From Oscillospiraceae bacterium (lineage in GTDB: Bacteria > Bacillota_A > Clostridia > Oscillospirales > Oscillospiraceae), in contig JAFYLN010000103.1 in NCBI GenBank assembly GCA_017537045.1, positions 1-8,959 of the forward strand: a DNA stretch of 8,959 bases, given 5' to 3'. The position numbers and the translations under genes were made by a program. Positions 1-6,204 of this stretch are shown in pieces; position 1 is the stretch's first letter; every line of letters starts with the position of its first letter. The notes beneath the pieces were generated by a model. That model had not been told where the DNA came from. It made no database searches and worked only from the letters and a program-made list of their open reading frames with translations.

Positions 1-216
<216 letters not shown>

Positions 217-251
217 CTATATATTGAAAGGTTAATTGTTTATGATTTACT

Positions 252-353
252 CGGCTCCCCCTCTGGGGGAGCTGGCACCGCGTCAGCGGTGACTGAGAGG
301 GCACCCTCTCGACCTCGCTTTCGCTCGGCCACCTCTCCCAAAGGGAGAGTCAA
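252..353. repeat. Multi-hairpin intergenic repeat between grpE and dnaK
   Basis: This fills most of the 156-nt grpE-dnaK gap and is a string of palindromes. Stems are 254-260/266-272 (7 bp), 276-281/286-291 (6 bp, loop GTCA), 295-300/305-310 (6 bp, loop GCAC) and 333-339/343-349 (7 bp, loop AAA). I recall similar sequences, with CTCCCC...GGGGAG arms and a GGCACCGCGTCAGCGGTGAC-type centre, as dispersed intergenic repeats of gut Clostridia; this cannot be confirmed here. Being transcribed between two heat-shock genes, it could act as a processing, stabilising or attenuating element. No U-tract follows the last hairpin toward dnaK, so a full terminator is unlikely. Confidence 0.75.
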
Positions 354-363
354 GGTTTTTTAC

Positions 364-894
364 TTAATTAGCAACCTGCACCATTGCGAATCGAACGACT
401 TTTTCGCCGATTTTGAAGCCCTTCTGGAACACAGCGGAAATACTGTTTTCTTCCATGTCTTCATTTTCCAGATGCATGACCGCATTGTGCAGGTTGGGGT
501 CGAACTGGTCGCCCACATTGCCGAAGATCTCAACACCCAGAGCGGTAAAGATCTTCACCAGCTCTGCCATGGTCATCTCGACACCCTTTTTAAAGGCGGT
601 GTCGGTGGTCTCCTGATTCAGCGCACGCTCCAGATTGTCGTAGATGGGGAGCAGCTTCGCCACCGCGTCTGCCTTGCCGTTGCCATAAGAAGCTTCCTTT
701 TCCTTAATAGTGCGCTTGCGGAAATTATCGTACTCTGCAGCCAGGCGCAGGTGAGCATCGTGCTCTGCGTTATATTTTTCCTCGAAGGGGTTGACCTCTG
801 GCTCTGCGGGCGTCTCTTCGACTTCCTGCTCCACAGTTTCCTCGATTAGCTCCTCCACGGGGGTCTCTTTCTTTTCCTTATCCTTTTTAGACAC
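364..894 (-). CDS. grpE: GrpE, nucleotide exchange factor for DnaK
   Basis: Cytoplasmic co-chaperone that forms a dimer and releases ADP from DnaK. The 176 residues match the family's usual length. Residues 1-37 are a charged, Glu/Lys-rich disordered tail, and a long helical stretch follows with LRLAAEYDNFRKRT near 49-62 and LLPIYDNLERAL near 81-92. The C-terminal beta domain shows FDPNLHNAVM near 131-140 and GFKIGEKVVRFAMVQVA near 159-175. In this last motif Phe169 stands where many homologues have Pro, a minor oddity. The start is a GTG at 894, chosen because AGGAGG at 903-908 lies 8 nt upstream, inside the 3' end of hrcA. Only 3 nt separate the hrcA stop from this GTG, so the two are probably translationally coupled. 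It shares the CIRCE-controlled promoter upstream of hrcA. Confidence 0.97.
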   Translation of the reverse strand: MSKKDKEKKETPVEELIEETVEQEVEETPAEPEVNPFEEKYNAEHDAHLRLAAEYDNFRKRTIKEKEASYGNGKADAVAKLLPIYDNLERALNQETTDTAFKKGVEMTMAELVKIFTALGVEIFGNVGDQFDPNLHNAVMHLENEDMEENSISAVFQKGFKIGEKVVRFAMVQVAN

Positions 895-897
895 GAA

Positions 898-1965
898 TTA
901 TGCCTCCTCTTCTATCGCAGCTTCCGGAAGCTGTGCAGTTTCCGGTTTCGCAAACATCTTGGAAAGGCTTTCCGCAAAATAGCTGAGTCTTGCGGTGACC
1001 TTTGCGTAGTCCATTCTGGTGGGGCCAACCACACCGATCATGCCCTGTAATCCGTCGCCAATGTCGAACTTTGTCATGACAACAGAGGTGTCCTTGAGTT
1101 CCTCGGAGATGTTTTCCGGGCCGACGATGACCTTTGTGCCGTTGGCATTCTGCATGACCGCGGGCAGGTTGGAGAGGGTCTCTTCGTCCAGAGAGGTCAT
1201 GACCTTCTGGGCTTTGTCCACATCCCGGTACTCAGGAAGTCCCAGCAGGCGGGAATGTCCCGCAACCACCATATTGGAAGAACCGCTGCGGCGCAGAGTT
1301 TCTGCCGTAAATTCCACGATGACCGGAACCAGTGAAGCGGCCGCCCCTGCCGAACGCATGACGCGTTCTAACAGGCCTGCTGTAAATTCCTCAGCGGAAA
1401 GCTCGGTCATGGTGGCGTTGAGCAAAGCCGACAGCAGCTTCAGATCATTCTCTTCCACATTTAAAGGAAGCTTGATCAGCTTATTGACCACTTCGTCATT
1501 ACTGAGCATCACCACAAGGATAAAGCTGCCGGCACCCGCCTGAATCAGTTCGAAGCGCTTGACGGTAGCCTCCGCACTGCGGGAGGCCATGGAGATGGCC
1601 GGCAGGTCGGTAGCCTGAGAAACCAGCTTCGCAACCTTCTCAACCAGTTTATCCACCCGCTGCATCTTTTCCTCGATGGCGGTGTTGATGGACTTGGTCT
1701 CATCGATACTCAAACGGTAGTCCGCCATCAGTTCGTCCACATACAGCCTGTAGCCTGCGGCGGAGGGAATCCGTCCGGCACTGGTGTGAGGCTGCTCCAG
1801 GTAACCCATGGTAGTCAGCTCTGCCATTTCGTTGCGGATGGTTGCAGAGGAATATTTCATATCCGGCAGCGCTGTGATGGCCTTGGAGCCGACAGGCTCT
1901 GCTGTTCGGATATACAGATCTACGACGGAGCGCAGCACTTTCTTTTTCCGTTCGGTCATTTCCAT
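898..1965 (-). CDS. hrcA: HrcA, heat-inducible transcription repressor
   Basis: DNA-binding repressor of class I heat-shock genes; it binds the CIRCE operator and needs GroEL for activity. The 355 residues are close to the family norm of about 340-350. The N-terminal winged helix (about 1-80) carries the family signature: TERKKKVLRSVVDLYI, EPVGSK, SSATIRNEMAEL, GYLEQPHTSAGRIPS and GYRLYVDEL. The rest is the GAF-like and dimerisation region, with LVVMLSNDEVVNKLI mid-protein and GPTRMDYAKVTARL near the C-terminus. ATG 1965 is preceded by AAGGAG at 1974-1979 with 8-nt spacing; a second ATG two codons in is too far from that site. It is the first gene of hrcA-grpE-dnaK, the standard Bacillota order, and a perfect CIRCE lies 21 bp upstream, so it is almost certainly autoregulated. 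Confidence 0.98.
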   Translation of the reverse strand: MEMTERKKKVLRSVVDLYIRTAEPVGSKAITALPDMKYSSATIRNEMAELTTMGYLEQPHTSAGRIPSAAGYRLYVDELMADYRLSIDETKSINTAIEEKMQRVDKLVEKVAKLVSQATDLPAISMASRSAEATVKRFELIQAGAGSFILVVMLSNDEVVNKLIKLPLNVEENDLKLLSALLNATMTELSAEEFTAGLLERVMRSAGAAASLVPVIVEFTAETLRRSGSSNMVVAGHSRLLGLPEYRDVDKAQKVMTSLDEETLSNLPAVMQNANGTKVIVGPENISEELKDTSVVMTKFDIGDGLQGMIGVVGPTRMDYAKVTARLSYFAESLSKMFAKPETAQLPEAAIEEEA

Positions 1966-1986
1966 GAGCTTCGCTCCTTTCGTTTG

Positions 1987-2013
1987 TTAGCACTCCACGT
2001 CTTCGAGTGCTAA
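1987..2013. promoter_or_regulatory. Perfect CIRCE operator
   Basis: The sequence reads TTAGCACTC, nine bases, then GAGTGCTAA, which is the consensus CIRCE inverted repeat with both half-sites exact. It lies from about the predicted transcription start to +25 of the hrcA operon, so HrcA bound here would block initiation or clearance, and the element would also be in the 5' end of the mRNA. Its identity is beyond reasonable doubt given the adjacent hrcA. Confidence 0.98.
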
Positions 2014-2037
2014 GCACACTATAACAGAGAGTGCTAA
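2011..2037. promoter_or_regulatory. Second, degenerate CIRCE overlapping the first by 3 bp
   Basis: An exact GAGTGCTAA half-site at 2029-2037 is paired, at the canonical 9-nt spacing, with TAAGCACAC at 2011-2019, which matches TTAGCACTC at 7 of 9 positions. It shares bases 2011-2013 with the perfect CIRCE. One half lies in the spacer between -35 and -10 and the other overlaps the -10 box. It could be a second HrcA site giving cooperative repression; binding is inferred, not shown. Confidence 0.7.
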
Positions 2038-2046
2038 AAAAGTCAA
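2018..2046 (-). promoter_or_regulatory. Sigma-A promoter of hrcA-grpE-dnaK
   Basis: On the minus strand, TTGACT (2041-2046) and TATAGT (2018-2023) are separated by exactly 17 bp, and each box matches consensus at 5 of 6 positions. The predicted start is near 2011, giving a leader of about 45 nt before the hrcA ATG. The promoter is interleaved with the two CIRCE repeats, as expected for HrcA control. Confidence 0.9.
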
Positions 2047-2089
2047 TAGGGTGAAAATGAATTATTGGTGAACATTCTGTGAGCCCTTG

Positions 2090-2109
2090 TTCAAATTTCA
2101 GTTTATCGC
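2090..2109 (+). repeat. Short dispersed motif, copy 1 (reference copy)
   Basis: Reads TTCAAATTTCAGTTTATCGC on the plus strand. Related copies occur at 4121-4140 (18/20 identical), 8751-8770 (17/20) and, in part, 6684-6695 (the last-but-two 12 bases, TTTCAGTTTATC, identical). This copy lies 43 bp upstream of the hrcA -35 box. All four have the same orientation relative to the minus-strand genes. Function unknown. Confidence 0.6.
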
Positions 2110-2126
2110 TCTGTTTCGATTGTGCG

Positions 2127-2234
2127 TGTAGGGGCGGCTATTAGCCGCCCGGCGGCACAGCATTACGTATTCGCATTGGTTTTCGGCGAATTCGCAACAT
2201 TTCTCTGCGCGGGCGACCAGTGGTCGCCCCTACA
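2127..2234. repeat. Palindromic intergenic element with outer arms and two hairpins
   Basis: Outer inverted arms TGTAGGGGCGG (2127-2137) and CGCCCCTACA (2225-2234) bound the unit. Inside each end is a strong hairpin: 2132-2139/2043-style pairing of GGGCGGCT (2132-2139) with AGCCGCCC (2143-2150), loop ATT; and GGGCGACC (2211-2218) with GGTCGCCC (2222-2229), loop AGT. The centre (2151-2210) shows no coding potential that I trust. The layout suggests a non-autonomous, REP/MITE-like unit; no transposase is present. With copy 1 of the short motif and 2253-2277 it accounts for most of the gap between hrcA and rqcH. Confidence 0.7.
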
Positions 2235-2252
2235 TAATCCGCGGCACACAGC

Positions 2253-2277
2253 GCGATAAACATCACTTTAGTTTATC
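2253..2277. repeat. Back-to-back inverted copies of the GTTTATC motif
   Basis: GATAAAC (2255-2261) and GTTTATC (2271-2277) form a 7-bp stem with a 9-nt loop. The left part, GCGATAAACATCA (2253-2265), is the exact reverse complement of part of the motif upstream of murI (8758-8770), and the right part resembles the other copies. It lies just beyond the rqcH terminator. Confidence 0.45.
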
Positions 2278-2289
2278 CCGAAAGGCTGC

Positions 2290-2317
2290 AAAAAACGCGC
2301 CGTGCGGCGCGTTTTTT
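2290..2317 (-). terminator. Rho-independent terminator of rqcH (symmetrical)
   Basis: A GC-rich stem, CGCGCC (2296-2301) with GGCGCG (2306-2311), loop of 4, is flanked by six A (2290-2295) and six T (2312-2317). On the minus strand it begins 1 nt after the rqcH stop codon and ends in a U-run. The symmetry means it could also stop plus-strand transcription. It separates rqcH from the heat-shock operon. Confidence 0.93.
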
Positions 2318-2318
2318 C

Positions 2319-4100
2319 TTAAACTTCTTCTTTTTTCTCTGCATTCAGCACATCTACCACGATATCGGGATAGGGATTGACGATGACCGTACGGTAGGAA
2401 TGGTAAATGACCATACCGGGCTTTGCACCGGGTATTTTCTTCACCTGCTTGACAGGCGTCACATCCACGGGGATATTCTGACCTCCGGCAGTTTCCGCAT
2501 AGTGGGCTGCCAGCTGTGCCGCCTGGGTGATGGTATCATCCGGCGGTACCGTGCCGCCGCAGGAGATGATCACATGGGAGCCGTGTACTTTCGACGCGTG
2601 ACACCAGATATCGTCCTTTCTGGCCGCTTTAAAGGTCAATTCGTCGTTCTGGTGGTTGTTGCGCCCCACATAAATCGGATAGCCATTGGTGGATGTAAAG
2701 ACCATGGGCTTGCTTTTCGCCTGCTTCATCTTCCGTTTTGCGCTGTCCAAACGCAGATACCCGCCCTGATGCAGCTCCTGCTTGATCTCTTCCAGCTCCG
2801 CATCAGTCTGGGCGCGGTTTAATTCATCCAGCACACTTTTTAGATAGTGAAGCTCCTGCTCTCCCAGTCCGATCTGGCGGGTCAGTTCCTTTTCCGCCGT
2901 TTTCAGTTTGGCATAATCCCTGTAAAATTTTGCCGCATTCTGCTGGGGGGATAGGATGGGGGAGATGGGAATATCGATAAGCTTCATATCCTCATCGTAA
3001 AAGTCCTCACAGGTTATCACGGTCTGACCCTTGACGATGCGGTGGATATTGGCGGTGACGATATCGCCCAGCTGACGCAGTCGTTCCCGGTCAAAGGTGG
3101 CTTCCAGCTCCTTTTCCTGAATGGCCAGCTTTTTTGTGATGCGGGTACAGAGGTTCTGGACGGTCTTTCTCACCGTCTGGCTTTTCTGACGCATGGCATC
3201 ATTGCGGTCTCGCACCGTATAGAACATATCCAGCAGTGCACCGAAAGATTCCGCTTCCTGACAACCGCCGTACTGGCGGATGGGGCAGAAAGCAAACTGC
3301 TTGGGCGTTCCATCCGCCTGACAATAGTAATAAGGCTTCGGATATGTCAGATGTTCCCGGAAGAACAGTTCCAGCTTTTCCGCAACTGCCACCGTGTCCA
3401 TATCCTCCACCCGCGCATCCACACTTCCTGCAGCAAAAAGTGCCGCTTCCCGGCAGATCAGGGGAGAAAGTCCACCCAGTTCGTCCATGAGCCGCTCGGC
3501 AAGTATGTCTCTGCCTGGCTTTTTCAGAAGCACGATATAATCAATGCCTTGTACCCCGCAAGCACGGGGATCGAGGCCGTCACGCGGATTCTGCTTGGTG
3601 ATGGGATCGGGGCGCTGGTAAATCAGACCCGGCAAAGCAGCGCGCTTTGCGCTTTCATCCAGCCCGATCCGGCGCAGGCAGTCGATGATCCGTCCATCGG
3701 GGGCAAGCAGGTACAGATTGCAGGTTCTGCCCATCAGTTCCGCAACCAGCGTTTTTTCCACATGGTCACCCATCTCATCAATGCAGTCGAACCGGAACAT
3801 GGCGCAGCGCTCCATTTTGATCTGCTGCATCCCCGTCAGCCGCGCACCCAGCAGATGCTTGCGCAGCAGCATACAGAACATCGGTGGCTCAGCAGGATTT
3901 TCCGGATTGGAGGTAGTCAGGTGCAGGCGGGGCGCTGTGGGATTCAGCGCAAACAGCAGCTTCTGACGTCCTTCCCGGCATTTTAATTGTAAGATCACCG
4001 TATCACGGCTGGGTTGGTGGATTTTATCCACACGGGCATCGGTGGTAGATGCTTGGATCTCCTCCATTACCGCCGACAAGAAAAATGCATCAAAGGCCAT
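2319..4100 (-). CDS. rqcH: RqcH / NFACT family ribosome quality control protein
   Basis: Bacterial homologue of Rqc2/NEMF. On stalled 50S subunits carrying peptidyl-tRNA it recruits tRNA-Ala and, with RqcP, adds C-terminal poly-alanine tails that mark chains for degradation. Older annotation calls this family fibronectin-binding (FbpA). At 593 residues it has the family's normal length. NFACT-N covers about 1-200, starting AFDAFFLSAVMEEI, with EPPMFCMLLRKHL near 71-82 and ELMGRTCNLYLL. A helix-hairpin-helix and long charged helices (about 300-430, likely coiled-coil) follow, and then NFACT-R (about 464-580) with DDIWCHASKVHGSHVII and PGAKPGMVIY. Glu97-Arg98 stands at the place of the Asp97-Arg98 pair used in tRNA handling by Bacillus subtilis RqcH, a conservative change. 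ATG 4100 has GGAGG at 4107-4111, 6 nt upstream. It is a single gene between repeat-filled gaps and ends in a strong terminator. Confidence 0.95.
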   Translation of the reverse strand: MAFDAFFLSAVMEEIQASTTDARVDKIHQPSRDTVILQLKCREGRQKLLFALNPTAPRLHLTTSNPENPAEPPMFCMLLRKHLLGARLTGMQQIKMERCAMFRFDCIDEMGDHVEKTLVAELMGRTCNLYLLAPDGRIIDCLRRIGLDESAKRAALPGLIYQRPDPITKQNPRDGLDPRACGVQGIDYIVLLKKPGRDILAERLMDELGGLSPLICREAALFAAGSVDARVEDMDTVAVAEKLELFFREHLTYPKPYYYCQADGTPKQFAFCPIRQYGGCQEAESFGALLDMFYTVRDRNDAMRQKSQTVRKTVQNLCTRITKKLAIQEKELEATFDRERLRQLGDIVTANIHRIVKGQTVITCEDFYDEDMKLIDIPISPILSPQQNAAKFYRDYAKLKTAEKELTRQIGLGEQELHYLKSVLDELNRAQTDAELEEIKQELHQGGYLRLDSAKRKMKQAKSKPMVFTSTNGYPIYVGRNNHQNDELTFKAARKDDIWCHASKVHGSHVIISCGGTVPPDDTITQAAQLAAHYAETAGGQNIPVDVTPVKQVKKIPGAKPGMVIYHSYRTVIVNPYPDIVVDVLNAEKKEEV

Positions 4101-4120
4101 TGTATTCCTCCATCGGAAAG

Positions 4121-4140
4121 TTCAAATTTCAGTTTGCCGC
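4121..4140 (+). repeat. Short dispersed motif, copy 2, in the rqcH leader
   Basis: TTCAAATTTCAGTTTGCCGC, 18 of 20 bases identical to the copy at 2090-2109. It lies 20 bp upstream of the rqcH ATG, directly before the ribosome binding site, and so probably falls in the 5' untranslated region. No convincing -35/-10 pair was found for rqcH in this gap. Confidence 0.6.
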
Positions 4141-4165
4141 GCCGTTGTGCACCCTCGAAAAAAGA

Positions 4166-4304
4166 TGTCATTGCGAGGAGCGCGAAGCGTGACGTGGCAA
4201 TCTCCTGCTTCTATGCATCAATAAGCAGTGAACAAACAAACATTGTACCGTGAGATTCCCACGTCGGCCTTTCAGGCCTCCTCGGAATGACAGTGGTTTT
4301 CGAT
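4166..4304. repeat. Dispersed palindromic repeat (TGTCATTGCGAGGAG family), complete copy
   Basis: The outer arms TGTCATTGCGAGGAG (4166-4180) and CTCCTCGGAATGACA (4278-4292) pair at 14 of 15 positions. The inner arms GACGTGGCAATCTC (4191-4204) and GAGATTCCCACGTC (4252-4265) pair at 13 of 14, and GGCCT/AGGCC (4266-4278) forms a small hairpin. Bases 4256-4304 are the exact reverse complement of 8911-8959. The family is widely dispersed in gut Clostridia as I recall it, and its translation gives the well-known false ORF containing CHCEERSDVAI. It fills most of the gap between mrnC and rqcH and may contribute to the mrnC 3' end. Confidence 0.85.
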
Positions 4305-4338
4305 ACACAGGCGCAACCATCCAACAACGCAACAAACA

Positions 4339-4749
4339 TCAATTTTCTTGCAAATTCATTACCAGATTAAATATCTCATTGGCGCGGTCTTTGCGTCCCA
4401 GCAGGAACAGGGCTCCAAACAGGGTTTCCACACCCGTTGCCTTGGCATACTCCGCAGCAGTTGCAGATTTGGGCACCGCATGCACATGGGAATTCTTACC
4501 GCGGCGGTAATAAGCCAGCTCCTCTTCTGTCAGCAGGGGAAGCATTTTATCCGCAAACTTTGCCTGTGCGGTGGCCTTGACCATATTGATGGTCTCCTTG
4601 TGGAGCTGATCCACCTTTTTGCTTCCACGTTCACACAGATATGCCCGGCACAGGATCTCATACACGCAGTCGCCCATATGGGCAAGACCCAGATTGGAAA
4701 TCGCATCCACCTGTGCCTTGGGCATATTCATTTCGAAATAGTTTTCCAT
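4339..4749 (-). CDS. mrnC: Mini-ribonuclease III (MrnC)
   Basis: RNase III-type endonuclease without a double-stranded RNA-binding domain; in Bacillus it trims 23S rRNA precursors on the assembling 50S subunit. The 136 residues fit the family. The fold's signature NLGLAHMGDCVYEILCRAYL (19-38) contains the likely metal-binding Asp27 with Glu31. The second acidic element is VETLFGALFLLGR near 107-119, with Glu108 probably catalytic. YYRRGKNSHVHAVPKSATAAEYAKATG before it is also typical. A longer reading frame extends to 4818, but ATG 4749 gives the family-like start and has GGGGGAAAG just upstream. It overlaps the preceding membrane-protein gene by 22 nt, so its ribosome binding site lies inside that gene and translation is probably coupled. 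The usual cysS neighbour is absent. Confidence 0.93.
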   Translation of the reverse strand: MENYFEMNMPKAQVDAISNLGLAHMGDCVYEILCRAYLCERGSKKVDQLHKETINMVKATAQAKFADKMLPLLTEEELAYYRRGKNSHVHAVPKSATAAEYAKATGVETLFGALFLLGRKDRANEIFNLVMNLQEN

Positions 4750-5237
4750 AAATCTTTCCCCCGATCCAGCAGAAACTGGGCGCAGAAGCCCGTGAACAAT
4801 CCCGTGACGATGCTGCAAAGGATCATCATGGGCAGATAAGAAACCAGACCGACGGTCTGGGTAATGGCAACCGCCATGGCCATCTGTCCCACAGAATGGG
4901 CAATGGCACCCATAACGCCTGCCACCCAGAGCTGTTTCTTTGTCAGCAGCTTTCGCAGTGCAATGGTAACCGCAATCGCCAGCGCGCCGCCGGCCGCGGA
5001 ATAAAAAATCGTGCTGAAATTACCGGCAAATACCGCGCCGAGGAAAATGCGTACAAATAAAATCGCAGCTGCTTCCTTCGAACCCATGGCAAAGACCGCA
5101 AATACCGTAACGATATTGGAAAGCCCCAGCTTTACACCGGGCACCGGTACCAATGCCGGAATCTGGGCTTCCACCATAAAGATCGTCAGTGCAATCGCCG
5201 TGAGCAATGCCATTTGTGTCAGTTTTCTGGTTTTCAC
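4728..5237 (-). CDS. Gx transporter / heptaprenyl diphosphate synthase component I-like membrane protein
   Basis: Small integral membrane protein of the family annotated as Gx transporter or Hpre_diP_synt_I (PF07456), often encoded near polyprenyl diphosphate synthases. It resembles an ECF-type substrate-binding subunit; its substrate is not known to me. The 169 residues contain about five hydrophobic segments (roughly 8-30, 40-60, 60-95, 104-125, 130-158). The family motif PVPGVKLGLSNIVTVFAV lies near 31-48, and His114 and Gln118 in AHSVGQMA are typical conserved polar residues. The chosen start is GTG 5237 with AAAGGCGGT at 5243-5251. Upstream in-frame ATG codons would overlap the predicted promoter and lack a ribosome binding site. 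No prenyl synthase is next to it; its partner is mrnC, which it overlaps by 22 nt. Confidence 0.85.
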   Translation of the reverse strand: MKTRKLTQMALLTAIALTIFMVEAQIPALVPVPGVKLGLSNIVTVFAVFAMGSKEAAAILFVRIFLGAVFAGNFSTIFYSAAGGALAIAVTIALRKLLTKKQLWVAGVMGAIAHSVGQMAMAVAITQTVGLVSYLPMMILCSIVTGLFTGFCAQFLLDRGKDLWKTISK

Positions 5238-5271
5238 GGCACACCGCCTTTCTGAAAAATGGTTGTGCTTT

Positions 5272-5300
5272 ATCATACCAGTTTTCCACGCAAAAGTAAA
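5272..5300 (-). promoter_or_regulatory. Likely sigma-A promoter for the Gx-transporter gene and mrnC
   Basis: On the minus strand, TTTACT (5295-5300) and TATGAT (5272-5277) lie 17 bp apart, matching consensus at 4 and 5 of 6 positions. It sits between the DUF89 terminator stem and the GTG start at 5237, with a leader of about 28 nt. The -35 box overlaps the U-rich tail of the terminator. Confidence 0.6.
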
Positions 5301-5325
5301 GACCGACAGATTTTTCATCTGCCGG
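5291..5325 (-). terminator. Probable intrinsic terminator after the DUF89 gene
   Basis: In the minus-strand RNA a 9-bp stem pairs 5317-5325 with 5303-5311, including one G-U pair, around a 5-nt loop. A U-rich stretch (UCUUUACUUUUG) follows across 5302-5290. It begins 6 nt after the DUF89 stop codon. The U-tract is interrupted, so termination may be partial. Confidence 0.75.
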
Positions 5326-5331
5326 CTTATT

Positions 5332-6204
5332 TTAATCTTTTTCCCGCACCAACATCGGTGTCATCTTTGGTTTTTGAAACCGTTCCATAAAGCGGATGCA
5401 TTTGATAAGAAATACATAATACACATTGCAGCCGCAGTCCAGCAGGGTCTCTGTATTGGCCTGTCCTTTTGCAATAATCACATCGGCCGTTTTCATTGCC
5501 TGCCTGGCCTCATCTCCCAATCTGTCCAGCATAGTGCCCGGAATATCGTTTCCGTTGTCAATCACAGGGAAGGGGATCTCCACGGCCTGCGCATCTTCCC
5601 GGGTTGCATCATTCAATGTGCAGCCACCACGGACACAAAAGGTAATCTGTATATGGGGATACCGTTTTGCGATCTGCTCTGCGCAGATCCGGTCAAAGCC
5701 GATCTCTCCCGCATTGTCTGTAAGATAGAGCAGCTTCTCTCCTTTTTCCAGATCACGGCAGAGTTTCGTGTATGTCTGCCTGTCCAGCTCCAGCGTTTGC
5801 GCCTGTGCAAGAAGCTGTTCCAGCTTTTCAAAACTGACCTCTCCATGGAGTGCTGAAAAATCAATATAATTTCCCAGAACAGCAAACTGCAGTCCGGCAT
5901 AAACCGGATCCTCCGCCGCTTCGACTCTGGCGCGGAGCTGCTGCAGCCGTTCCATTACAAAGCGGTTGGAAAAAGCCTTTTCCCCGGCAAAGCGGTCAAC
6001 GCTGATTCCGTAAACAGTGCGGTACAGCGCCTCCGTCCCCGGATTTGTCCATACGGCGCTGGCACCCTCAGGAATCTGCAGGTACAGCTTCAGCAGCCCT
6101 TTTGTAAATTCTTCCAGTTGTTCCGGTGTGCCCAGGTTGCGGACGGTATCAATATTACGCCGCATATGGCACAGAATGCAGTCGGTATTACACGCAATAC
6201 TCAT
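5332..6204 (-). CDS. DUF89 / ARMT1-like damage-control phosphatase
   Basis: Metal-dependent phosphatase of the DUF89 superfamily, which removes phosphate from harmful or side-product phosphometabolites, including reactive sugar phosphates. The 290 residues have the length and motifs of the prokaryotic cysteine-containing subgroup. The N-terminal CNTDCILCHMRR (5-16) has a CxxC pair. The metal site includes LYLTDNAGEIGFD near 159-171 (Asp163, Asn164, Glu167) and RGGCTLNDAT near 192-201 (Asp199). The conserved loop AKGQANTETL (245-254) contains Lys246 and Asn250. Start and stop of neighbours overlap as ATGA with the YhcH-type gene, so the two are translationally coupled. ATG 6204 has only a weak GAAAG-type site upstream, which fits coupling. 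A terminator follows. The physiological substrate cannot be read from sequence. Confidence 0.88.
   Translation of the reverse strand: MSIACNTDCILCHMRRNIDTVRNLGTPEQLEEFTKGLLKLYLQIPEGASAVWTNPGTEALYRTVYGISVDRFAGEKAFSNRFVMERLQQLRARVEAAEDPVYAGLQFAVLGNYIDFSALHGEVSFEKLEQLLAQAQTLELDRQTYTKLCRDLEKGEKLLYLTDNAGEIGFDRICAEQIAKRYPHIQITFCVRGGCTLNDATREDAQAVEIPFPVIDNGNDIPGTMLDRLGDEARQAMKTADVIIAKGQANTETLLDCGCNVYYVFLIKCIRFMERFQKPKMTPMLVREKD

Noticed and set aside
289..849. 186-residue plus-strand reading frame
   Set aside because: Begins in the hairpin repeat and runs antisense to grpE; no family resemblance or start signal.
252..2234. Palindromic repeats considered as a CRISPR array
   Set aside because: The repeats are few, of different families, unevenly spaced and self-palindromic, and there are no cas genes.
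2253..2277. Possible binding site of a dedicated regulator or riboswitch
   Set aside because: Only a simple 7-bp stem downstream of a terminator, with no recognisable aptamer elements; kept only as a repeat.
3042..3986. 314-residue plus-strand reading frame
   Set aside because: Fully antisense to rqcH, whose protein motifs are unmistakable; the translation is Gln/His-rich and matches no family I know.
4014..4253. 79-residue plus-strand reading frame containing VIARSAKRDVA
   Set aside because: Another frame of the same repeat, joined to sequence antisense to the rqcH start; not a gene.
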